Of a stretch of 64,000 bases of DNA, positions 47,779 through 56,060 are shown one piece after another; position 1 is the first letter of the stretch; every line of letters begins with the position of its first letter. The notes below the pieces were generated by a model. It saw nothing but the letters and a program-made list of their open reading frames with translations, did no database searches and was not told the origin of the DNA. This DNA comes from Nostoc sp. FACHB-110 (lineage in GTDB: Bacteria; Cyanobacteriota; Cyanobacteriia; Cyanobacteriales; Nostocaceae), in NCBI RefSeq assembly GCF_014697425.1, contig NZ_JACJRU010000001.1, positions 372,001 through 436,000 on the forward strand. Reading direction: 5' to 3'. The translations under genes were made by a program, and so were the position numbers.

Positions 47779-50229
47779 TTAATTTTCGGCTACAGCAGCA
47801 CAGGTTAAAGAAGTTTGCTTCTGAGTAGAGGAATTATCAGTAACTAACTCAACTTGACCTTGGGCGTTACGTCGCCAAGAAGTTGCTTGGACAAGTGTTT
47901 CTGGTGATTTTGGTGTTTGGGCTTTGACTGGTTGTGTTGTGTAGAATGCAGATATATTGCGGGTGTCTGACCAGGTGCGATCGCTCCTAATTTCCTGTGT
48001 CGGATTTTGCGGTACACCACCTCTACCTGTAGCGATAAAGCTACTACCAGTTTCGTTAGCACAACCACTAGCTATTTGTTGTGATTGATCAGTAACATTT
48101 GCTGGCAATTCCACTAAACCTGAATTGGGGTCAACACCAACATTATTAATTTCTACTGTCCCATTCACCCCAAACTCGGAACTAGCGGTGATATTGTTTT
48201 CTCCTGTCAGTTGGGAACTGTATTCTAAACCAATAATTCCCTGAGTAGTGATGTTAATATTGCCGCCTTTACCGCGAACAGCATTAGCAGTGATGTCGCT
48301 GTTTTCTAAGCCGATAATCACTGGTGCATTAATATGGATATTCCCACCATTACCTTTACTGCCTGCGGTGGTTGTAATTTTACTGAGATCGCGCATCAGT
48401 ACCACATCTCTGACTTGCAAACTGATATCACCACCATTACCCGATTCTGTTTGTGCCTGAATTAAAGCTTGATTTTTCAATTGAATTTGATTGGCAATAA
48501 TTTGCAGATTTCCGGCATTTCCAGTACCTTGGCTAGCAACTGTGACTGTGCCACCATCTGTGAGTGTGAGTTTAGGTGTAGTAATACTGACATTACCTGC
48601 ATTTGCTGTGAGTATATCTGGCAAACCAAATGATTGACGTATTTGCGGACTGTAACGCACAACAGAAGAGCCAATATTACTGTTACTACTGCTACCACGA
48701 CCACTAATAGCGATCGCCTTACTAGCATTGATTTGGACATTACCGCCATTACCGACAAAGAATGCAGATGAACCAATTACTCCACCATTTAATATCTGCA
48801 AGTTCCCAGTATCTAATCTTAAATCTTTAGCATTTCCATCTGAAAATGTGATGATACCAATATAGCTAGACAGGCCAAAAGGATTTTCACCTATGACGGT
48901 GGTATTTTGATTGCGAATCATGACCTGACCACTGGAGCCACTCCCCAACGTCCCCGATGTTATAGAGGTTCCCCCAGAGAGTAATAAATTATTCCCATTA
49001 ACGACGACATCTCCAGCCGCTCCTTTTCCATACGTGGTAGTGTTAATGGCTGTATTTCCAGTGGGATTCTGGGGTGAAAAACCTGATACCTCCATATCTG
49101 CTGCTTGAATTTGGATGTTACCAGCCTTAGCAGTTCCAAAAGTGAGAGTACTGATTGCGGCACCTTCTTGGAGTGTCAAGCGGGGAGTAATAATACTGAT
49201 ATTTCCACTGTTTCCGCTTCCGAATGCTTCCGTACGAATCGAACTACGAATTTTTGCCTCAGGTGTGCTACCAATAATGGCGATCGCTGCTGATGCTTGC
49301 AAATTAATATTTCCACCCGAAAGATTGCCATAATTCTGGGATAAAATCAACGAACCATCAGTAAAGTCTATATTTCTTCCCTGGAGTTGAACTGCACCGG
49401 AGTTAAACCCACTCACATCTAATAATGACTTTTGCGCCAGTTGAATATCGCCAAAACTTTGTCCCTGCTCGTACTCCAATTTATAACCCTGAGTAGTCGG
49501 TATTAAACTAACTAATCCTGCACTTCCTAAACTACCTAATTCTATTTGACCCGTTTGGGTACTTAGAATAGCACCATCCAAAGTAATATTTCCACCCACC
49601 AATGCTAAGGTTTTTCCTGACTGTACTTGTAATTGAGTGGAGCTAGGATTATAAATTACAGGAGAAAAAAAATCGGTTGTATATAGCTTATGTCCTGTAC
49701 CTTGAACTTGTATTGCTGAGGGATAATTACCCATTTGCAGCCCAATGGGCACAGTCATTGTTAATAATGGTTTAGCAGCAGAATTTACAGCACTAAATTC
49801 AACTCCATCAGCAAATTTAATGCTATTGGCAGTTGTAGCGATAAAAGAACCACCAATATTTAAGCTGGCATTTGGCCCAAACATAATCCCTGCGGGGTTG
49901 AGTAAGAATAAGTTGGCACTACCCTTGGCACTGATAGAGCCGTCTATGTTAGAAACATTACCACCAGTCACTCGGCTAAAAATATTTTGAATATCGGTAG
50001 CATTGTCAAATGATGCAGAGCTACCTGTAGGGATAGAGAACTGGCTAAAGCTATGAAATAAATTGTTACCGACACGAGTGCCATCTTTGATGACGTAACT
50101 ATTACTACCAATATCTACAGCAGTATTGAGAGTTTTATCAGGAATTACTTGTGCGTGAACACCATTGTTGCAAACCACCCAGATACAGATTGCACCAAGA
50201 CAGCCAAGCCCAACAAACGTTAATTTCAT
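47779..50229 (-). CDS. TpsA-like two-partner-secretion exoprotein, paralogue 3
   Basis: 816 residues from the ATG at 50229 (MKLTFVGLGCLGAI), which matches the starts of the other paralogues; an upstream in-frame start at 50295 is unlikely. The signal peptide ends at VHAQ. The TPS domain has NNLFHSFSQFSIPTGSSASF and NLFLLNPAGIMFGPNASL. Its middle part (GTGHKLYTTDFFSPVIYNPSST and GYKLEYEQGQSFGDIQLAQKSLLDVSG) differs from the others, so it is a separate subtype in the array. The end segment is shared with paralogue 2. The two cysteines of the C-terminal module are present. The gap to paralogue 2 is 65 bp. Confidence 0.92.
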   Translation of the reverse strand: MKLTFVGLGCLGAICIWVVCNNGVHAQVIPDKTLNTAVDIGSNSYVIKDGTRVGNNLFHSFSQFSIPTGSSASFDNATDIQNIFSRVTGGNVSNIDGSISAKGSANLFLLNPAGIMFGPNASLNIGGSFIATTANSIKFADGVEFSAVNSAAKPLLTMTVPIGLQMGNYPSAIQVQGTGHKLYTTDFFSPVIYNPSSTQLQVQSGKTLALVGGNITLDGAILSTQTGQIELGSLGSAGLVSLIPTTQGYKLEYEQGQSFGDIQLAQKSLLDVSGFNSGAVQLQGRNIDFTDGSLILSQNYGNLSGGNINLQASAAIAIIGSTPEAKIRSSIRTEAFGSGNSGNISIITPRLTLQEGAAISTLTFGTAKAGNIQIQAADMEVSGFSPQNPTGNTAINTTTYGKGAAGDVVVNGNNLLLSGGTSITSGTLGSGSSGQVMIRNQNTTVIGENPFGLSSYIGIITFSDGNAKDLRLDTGNLQILNGGVIGSSAFFVGNGGNVQINASKAIAISGRGSSSNSNIGSSVVRYSPQIRQSFGLPDILTANAGNVSITTPKLTLTDGGTVTVASQGTGNAGNLQIIANQIQLKNQALIQAQTESGNGGDISLQVRDVVLMRDLSKITTTAGSKGNGGNIHINAPVIIGLENSDITANAVRGKGGNINITTQGIIGLEYSSQLTGENNITASSEFGVNGTVEINNVGVDPNSGLVELPANVTDQSQQIASGCANETGSSFIATGRGGVPQNPTQEIRSDRTWSDTRNISAFYTTQPVKAQTPKSPETLVQATSWRRNAQGQVELVTDNSSTQKQTSLTCAAVAEN

Positions 50230-50259
50230 AAACGGATTTCTGATTTTGTGTCCCGTATA

Positions 50260-50269
50260 TATTGTTCCC
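50260..50269 (-). promoter_or_regulatory. Conserved TPS leader block, paralogue 3
   Basis: GGGAACAATA, first G 40 nt upstream of the ATG at 50229; identical to that of paralogue 1. Confidence 0.55.
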
Positions 50270-50294
50270 AGAATAGTGATTTTTATAACATACA

Positions 50295-53180
50295 TTAATT
50301 TGTGGGTAGAGCCGCACAGGTTAATTTTGGTTGTACCTGAGTAGAAGATTGCTCGGCTATTAATTCAATTTTGCCTTGGGCGTTACGCCGCCAAGAGGTA
50401 GCTTGGACAAGCGTTTCTGGTGATTTTGCTGTTTGGGCTTTGACTGGTTGTGTGGTGTGGAACGCAGAGATATCACGAATGTCTGACCAGGTGCGATCGC
50501 TCCTAATTTCCTGGGTAGGATTTTGTGGTATGCCACCCCTACCTGTGACGACAAAACTACTACCAGTATTAGCCGCACAACTACTCTTCATTTGCTGGGA
50601 TGGGTCGGTAACATTTTCTGGCAGTTCGAGTAAACCTGAGTTGGGGTCAACACCAATATTATTAATATCAACTGTACCGTTCACTCCAAATTGCGAACTA
50701 GCCGTGATGTCACTTTCTGTAGTTAGTTCTTGACGGTATTTCAACCCAAAAATGCCTTGAGTGGTAATGCCAATGTTACCTCCATTACCTTGAACGGCAT
50801 TGGCAATAATATCGCTGTTTTCTAAACCCAGAATGATTGGGGCATTAATTTTAAGATTGCCGCCATTGCCATTACTGCCTGCTTCGGTGGTAATTTTACT
50901 GCCATCACGAATCACGAGGGCGTTGCCCACCGTTAATGTCAAGTTACCGCCTTCTCCTGAGGCAGTGGTAGCCTTAATCCCTCCATTATCCAAAAATATC
51001 TGATTGGCTTGGATATTTAACTCTCCAGCGTCACCTGTGCCTTCATGCGCGACGCTAACATTACCACCATTACGAACCGTTAACTTGTTGGCATTAATGT
51101 TCAATATACCGGTTTTGCCCGTGGGTACATCAGGTAGATTATAGAATTTACGGGTAGTTGCATTCAAAATAGCGGCACTAGCTCCAATCGCGGAGGCACG
51201 TAAATTTTTCCCTTCTACTAAAATATCATTTGCCTGGATTGTTAAAGCTCCACCATTGCCAGTGCTGGTAGTACCGTTGGCCAGAGCCCCACCATCAAGT
51301 ATCTGCAATTGATTAGTTTGAATTTTGACATCACCAGCTTGACCATTACCGTAGGTAGCAGTTCCTATGCCACCGGGAGCCAGTGTAAACTGATTAATTC
51401 CAGTAATGGTTATACGCTCTGTGACATTTAAACTAATATTGCCACTATTTCCTAGATTATTCGACTGAGTGCGATCGCCAAAGTTACCAATAATCGGCAG
51501 CGTACTTGTACCCAAGGAAGCCCCAGCTTCTATTGACAGATTAGGTGTTGTTAAAAAAACATTGCCGCTATTGCCGGAACCAGCTGTAGAAGTCCCCAAA
51601 AAGCTGATTAGAGTGGGTGAAATTGGTGATGTTCCCACAATATTCACACCTTTGCGTGCCACCACTGAAATATCGCCTGTGTTACCAGTACCTGTTCCTG
51701 GTATTCCTTGCAAGCGAGAAGTGAAAGTCAAAACGGTTCCACCATCAATCAAATTCAAGATGTCTGTGGAAATTTTGATATCGCCACTCTTACCACTACT
51801 GAATGTGTAAGTATCTATACCACTGGAAGTTAAGCTAATGGGGCTAATTCCAGTGGCATAAATTTCATCAGCCACATCCACAGAAATATTTCCGCCTTTG
51901 CCCGTAGCCCCCGGAAAGACAATGGTTCCGACTAAACCACCATCTTTGAGAGTGAGTTTACGCGCAACTACGCTCACATCTCCCCCATCTCCCAAAGTAT
52001 AGGTTTGACTACCGATGCGGCTGGGGCTACTACCAGATGGTGCTAAGGGAGATGTTAGGGCAACCGCACCCGTAGCAGTAATGGTATCTGCTGTGACCTG
52101 TACTTTGCCTGCTGCCCCTGTACCCAAACTGAAGGTTTCAATGGCTGCACCATCTTGTAATGTTACATTCCCGGCTTGAATATTGATTGCACCACCTTTT
52201 CCTGTTGCCCCTTGTGCCACCTGATTCACAATCCAAGCACTGGGAGCTTGAGCATTAGCATTGATTCCACCCAAAAATAGCGATCGCGCTGCATTTACAG
52301 TAATATTACTACCCTGTCCACTTCTAATTGCTGCACCCGCAATTTGCGATTGGTCGAGGCGTATATCTCTGCCTACTACTTGAATGCCACCAAAGGGATT
52401 ACTTACGGGATTAGGATTCCATAAAGAAGAGCGTTGTGTGAAGTTAATATCTCGAAAATCTTGCACTTGTGCATAATCTAACTGCCATCCTGTGGGTGTG
52501 GCGATTAAATTCACTGTGCCACTATCGACTGCACCAATTTCAATTCGACCTAACGGTGCAGTAATGACACCCCCACTCAAGGTGATATCTCCACCAACTA
52601 AGGCAATGGTCTTTGTGGCACTGCCTAATATACCTAAATTCTTTGTCGGCACAATTCCATCATTACCATTACCATATACCTGTATTGGTTTGGCATGACT
52701 ACTCATTTGCAGTCCAATGGGTACACTTATGCTTAACAATGGTGGTTCTGTAGCACTGAACTTTGTACCATCAGCAAACTTAATACTACTGGCCGTTGTC
52801 CCCACAAATGACCCAGCAACACTCAAGCTGGCATTTTTGCCAAAAATAATGCCTGCGGGGTTGAGTAAGAATAAATTAGCATCAGCTTTGATGTTTCCAT
52901 CAATATAAGAAACATGATTACCAGTGACTCGACTAAAAATGTTTTGAATACCGTTAGTCTGGAAGACTACAGAATTTTGGCTAGGAACAGAGAACTGACT
53001 GAAGCTATGAAATAAATTTTTGCCAACGACAGTACCACCTGTAACAGTGTAAATATTAGTTCCATCCACAATGGTGTGGAGGGTACTATCAGGTATCACT
53101 TGCGCGCCAGCACTGCTGGTGCAAATAGTAAGTAGGAAAATTGCACTAATGAAGCCTAAGCCAGCAAAACTTGTTTTCAT
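50295..53180 (-). CDS. TpsA-like two-partner-secretion exoprotein, paralogue 4
   Basis: 961 residues, the longest of the array because of extra beta-helix rungs in the middle. The signal peptide (LGFISAIFLLTICTSSAGAQ) is followed by a TPS domain with NLFHSFSQFSVPSQNSVVFQ and NLFLLNPAGIIFGKNASLSV. The GWQLDYAQVQDFRDINFTQRSSLW block ties it to paralogue 5. The C-terminal module has QQMKSSCAANTGSSFVVTGR and LTCAALPTN with the conserved cysteine pair. The gap to paralogue 3 is 65 bp. Confidence 0.92.
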   Translation of the reverse strand: MKTSFAGLGFISAIFLLTICTSSAGAQVIPDSTLHTIVDGTNIYTVTGGTVVGKNLFHSFSQFSVPSQNSVVFQTNGIQNIFSRVTGNHVSYIDGNIKADANLFLLNPAGIIFGKNASLSVAGSFVGTTASSIKFADGTKFSATEPPLLSISVPIGLQMSSHAKPIQVYGNGNDGIVPTKNLGILGSATKTIALVGGDITLSGGVITAPLGRIEIGAVDSGTVNLIATPTGWQLDYAQVQDFRDINFTQRSSLWNPNPVSNPFGGIQVVGRDIRLDQSQIAGAAIRSGQGSNITVNAARSLFLGGINANAQAPSAWIVNQVAQGATGKGGAINIQAGNVTLQDGAAIETFSLGTGAAGKVQVTADTITATGAVALTSPLAPSGSSPSRIGSQTYTLGDGGDVSVVARKLTLKDGGLVGTIVFPGATGKGGNISVDVADEIYATGISPISLTSSGIDTYTFSSGKSGDIKISTDILNLIDGGTVLTFTSRLQGIPGTGTGNTGDISVVARKGVNIVGTSPISPTLISFLGTSTAGSGNSGNVFLTTPNLSIEAGASLGTSTLPIIGNFGDRTQSNNLGNSGNISLNVTERITITGINQFTLAPGGIGTATYGNGQAGDVKIQTNQLQILDGGALANGTTSTGNGGALTIQANDILVEGKNLRASAIGASAAILNATTRKFYNLPDVPTGKTGILNINANKLTVRNGGNVSVAHEGTGDAGELNIQANQIFLDNGGIKATTASGEGGNLTLTVGNALVIRDGSKITTEAGSNGNGGNLKINAPIILGLENSDIIANAVQGNGGNIGITTQGIFGLKYRQELTTESDITASSQFGVNGTVDINNIGVDPNSGLLELPENVTDPSQQMKSSCAANTGSSFVVTGRGGIPQNPTQEIRSDRTWSDIRDISAFHTTQPVKAQTAKSPETLVQATSWRRNAQGKIELIAEQSSTQVQPKLTCAALPTN

Positions 53181-53210
53181 CTACTTATTTATCATGCTTT
53201 AACCCGGATT

Positions 53211-53220
53211 TATTATTCCC
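53211..53220 (-). promoter_or_regulatory. Conserved TPS leader block, paralogue 4
   Basis: GGGAATAATA, first G 40 nt upstream of the ATG at 53180. Confidence 0.55.
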
Positions 53221-53266
53221 ATATAAGTAGTTTTTATTACTAAAAATAATTGAGTTTAACTTTAAT

Positions 53267-55645
53267 TTAAGGAATTACTGCACAAGTTAATGATGGTTGC
53301 ACGTTGCTCGAAGACTTAGCAACAATTAATTCGATTTTGCCTTGGGCGTTACGTCGCCAAGAAGTTGCTTGGACAAGTGTTTCTGGAGATTGTGGTATGT
53401 GAGCTTGTACTGATTGGGTTTGTGGAAATGCACCCAGATTGCGGATGTCTGACCAAGGGCGATCGCTTATGATATCTTCTGTGGGATTTTTTGGTATTCC
53501 ACCGCGTCCTGTGGCGACAAAACTACTACCAAGGCTATCTGCACAGCCTGTAGCTATTTTTTGAGATGGATCATTAACATTGGTTGGTAATTTAAATAAA
53601 CCAGAATTGGGGTCAACACCAACATTATTCACTTCGACTGTACCATTCACCCCAAATTGCGAACTGGCAGTAATATCACTTTCTGGTGTTAGTTGTGGGC
53701 TATATCTTAAACCAAAAATTCCGTGAGTTTTAATGGCAATATTCCCACCTCTACCTTGCACCGCATTAGCCACAATATCACTGTTTTCTAAAGCAAAAAC
53801 AATTGGTGTGTTGATAGTAATATTACCGCCATTACCCACACTGCCTGATGTAGCGTTGATAGCACTGTTATAGCGCATCAATAAAGTATTAGCATTAACA
53901 GCTATATTACCTCCTTCACCAATTTTAGTAGTAGCTGTAATAGCACCCTGAGTATTTAACATCAAAAAGTTAGCATTGATGCCAACTTTTCCCGCATTAC
54001 CCGTGCCATCATTTCTGACATTCACTAATCCACCATCGGCAACTTTTAACTGCTGGGTTGTAATATGAACATCTCCACTATTGCCAGTCAAAACTCTTGA
54101 TGAACCAGCCTGCTGCACAGTTGATGAACCGATAAAACTCGGAATTAAGAAAGATTGTGCTGGCTTACCAGCCACTTCCACTGATTCGGAAGCATTGAGA
54201 ATCACATTGCCAGCATTGCCACTAGCATAAGAAGAAGCTTCAACTCTTGCCCCATGATGAACCGATAATTTAGCCGTATTCACAATCAAGTTACCAGAAT
54301 TACCCACACCCAAAGTTGAAGAACTCAAGGAACTAGGAGCAAAACTAGTTGAAGCAGTTTCAAATCCAGACAAGTGGATAGATTCTCGCGCGTTGACTGT
54401 CACATTTCCCGCATCACCTTTAAAGATTGTGGAAGTTGTCACCACAGCACCATCTAAAATCACTAATTTATTTGTAGAAACATTGACATTCCCACCTTTA
54501 CCAGTAAAAAAAGTCAAACCAGAAATGCCACTGCGATTAGTTGATATTTTACCTACCCCTGCTACTTGAATCGTTCCAGAGGCATTAACTGTAATATTAC
54601 CTCCGCCTACAGAAGCACCAGAATTATTTGTCAAAATTATGCCGCCATTATTGGCAATCAAGTCTTGCGTAAATATTTCCATATTGGCAACCATCCCAGT
54701 ACCAATAGCTCCTGCTCTAATTGCAGTAGTAGTACTGCCATTAGTATTATCACCAGTGACTGTGAGTAATTTTGATGTATGAACCGAAATTTTACCGGGA
54801 GTTGGGACATTGGTGGTGTTTTGAACTGACACACGAGAGCCACCACTTAAGGATACATTAGCCCCCCAAATCTGAATTTCTCCATTTCCACCAGTAGAAA
54901 GTAGAGATTGCTGAGATAAATTAATATCCCGAAAATCTTGAACATCTTGATAACCTAGACTCCAACCTAAATTATTGGGAATGAGGCTGACAGTTCCGCC
55001 ATCAACAGCACCAATTTCAATCCTTCCTTGAGGAGTGGAAAGAGTACGGCCATCTATTAAAACATCTCCCCCGACTAATGCTAAGGTTTGACCTGTAGAG
55101 ACTTGCAGTGGGGTTGTAGATGCTTGAACTTTGATTGCTGCCGGATTTGACCCCATCTGCAAACCAATGGGTACACTCACTGTTAATACAGGAGAGATAG
55201 TTGCATTGGTGCTAAACTCATTGCCATCAGCAAATTTGATGCTATTTGCAGTTGTGCCGATAAAAGAACCACCCACATTTAAGAAAGCTTTGTCTCCAAA
55301 TATAATTCCAGCCGGGTTGAGTAAAAATAGATTCACACCGCTATTGGTTTTGATGGAACCGTTAATATAAGAAACATCACCCCCAGTCACCCGACTAAAA
55401 ATGTTTTGGATGCCAGAAGTACTGTTGAATGTGGCAGAACCGTCTGTAGGAATAGAGAATTGGCTAAAGCTATGAAATAAATTTTTGCCAATGACAGTAC
55501 CACCTGTGATGTTGTAACTATTACTGCCAGACACAGCAGTGTGGAGAGTGTTATCGGGTATTACTTGTGCTTGAACACTGCTGTTACCAATAGCAGATAT
55601 GTAGATCGCACCAACTAAACTTAAGTGAGCAAAAGTTACTTTCAT
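53267..55645 (-). CDS. TpsA-like two-partner-secretion exoprotein, paralogue 5
   Basis: 792 residues from the ATG at 55645. The signal peptide is VTFAHLSLVGAIYISAIGNSSVQAQ. The TPS domain contains NLFHSFSQFSIPTDGSATF and NLFLLNPAGIIFGDKAFL. The GWSLGYQDVQDFRDINLSQQSLLS block is shared with paralogue 4. It ends with QKIATGCADSLGSSF and LTCAVIP and is slightly shorter at the very C-terminus than its siblings. The gap to paralogue 4 is 86 bp. A decayed paralogue lies 91 bp upstream of its start. Confidence 0.92.
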   Translation of the reverse strand: MKVTFAHLSLVGAIYISAIGNSSVQAQVIPDNTLHTAVSGSNSYNITGGTVIGKNLFHSFSQFSIPTDGSATFNSTSGIQNIFSRVTGGDVSYINGSIKTNSGVNLFLLNPAGIIFGDKAFLNVGGSFIGTTANSIKFADGNEFSTNATISPVLTVSVPIGLQMGSNPAAIKVQASTTPLQVSTGQTLALVGGDVLIDGRTLSTPQGRIEIGAVDGGTVSLIPNNLGWSLGYQDVQDFRDINLSQQSLLSTGGNGEIQIWGANVSLSGGSRVSVQNTTNVPTPGKISVHTSKLLTVTGDNTNGSTTTAIRAGAIGTGMVANMEIFTQDLIANNGGIILTNNSGASVGGGNITVNASGTIQVAGVGKISTNRSGISGLTFFTGKGGNVNVSTNKLVILDGAVVTTSTIFKGDAGNVTVNARESIHLSGFETASTSFAPSSLSSSTLGVGNSGNLIVNTAKLSVHHGARVEASSYASGNAGNVILNASESVEVAGKPAQSFLIPSFIGSSTVQQAGSSRVLTGNSGDVHITTQQLKVADGGLVNVRNDGTGNAGKVGINANFLMLNTQGAITATTKIGEGGNIAVNANTLLMRYNSAINATSGSVGNGGNITINTPIVFALENSDIVANAVQGRGGNIAIKTHGIFGLRYSPQLTPESDITASSQFGVNGTVEVNNVGVDPNSGLFKLPTNVNDPSQKIATGCADSLGSSFVATGRGGIPKNPTEDIISDRPWSDIRNLGAFPQTQSVQAHIPQSPETLVQATSWRRNAQGKIELIVAKSSSNVQPSLTCAVIP

Positions 55646-55675
55646 CAACTTATTTCTAATTATCTACTTAGTGTC

Positions 55676-55685
55676 TAGTTTTCCC
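55676..55685 (-). promoter_or_regulatory. Conserved TPS leader block, paralogue 5
   Basis: GGGAAAACTA, first G 40 nt upstream of the ATG at 55645. Core conserved, distal part divergent. Confidence 0.45.
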
Positions 55686-55736
55686 AAGGTAAATTTTGTT
55701 ATTAGGGTATCTGTGTAATGTTATGATGAGTTTTTT

Positions 55737-55960
55737 TCAGTTTTGATTAACAGCAGCACAATTTAATGATTATAAGAAGTTCACAGAAGATTTATCGGCA
55801 ATTAATTCAATTTTGCCTTGGGCATTACGTTGCCAAGCAGTAGCCTGAACAAGAATTTCTGGCGATTTTGGTATTTGGGCTGGTAATTGCCGGGTTGTGT
55901 GCAATGCAGAGATATCAGGGATGTCTGATCAAGTGCATAGATGCTCTAGACTTGTCGCTA
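55737..55960 (-). pseudogene. C-terminal relic of a seventh TpsA-like gene
   Basis: On the minus strand one frame reads SDIPDISALHTT ... KSPEILVQATAWQRNAQGKIELIADKSS, then an in-frame stop, then LNCAAVNQN and the original stop at 55737. It is plainly the C-terminal module of the array proteins. Upstream a W-to-stop change (TGG to TGA) is followed by loss of homology. The body and N-terminus of the gene are gone. Confidence 0.85.
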
Positions 55961-56060
55961 GATATTGCTCCTCATACCAAGTTGCAGTCAAAGATAGTAA
56001 CCTAGAGTGGGAGTAGGGAGTAGAAAGTAGAAAGACGACTATTTCTGAAAGCAACTAATT

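Noticed and set aside
50230..50295. N-terminal extension of TPS paralogue 3
   Set aside because: The extension would include the conserved GGGAA leader block and precede the signal peptide shared by all paralogues.
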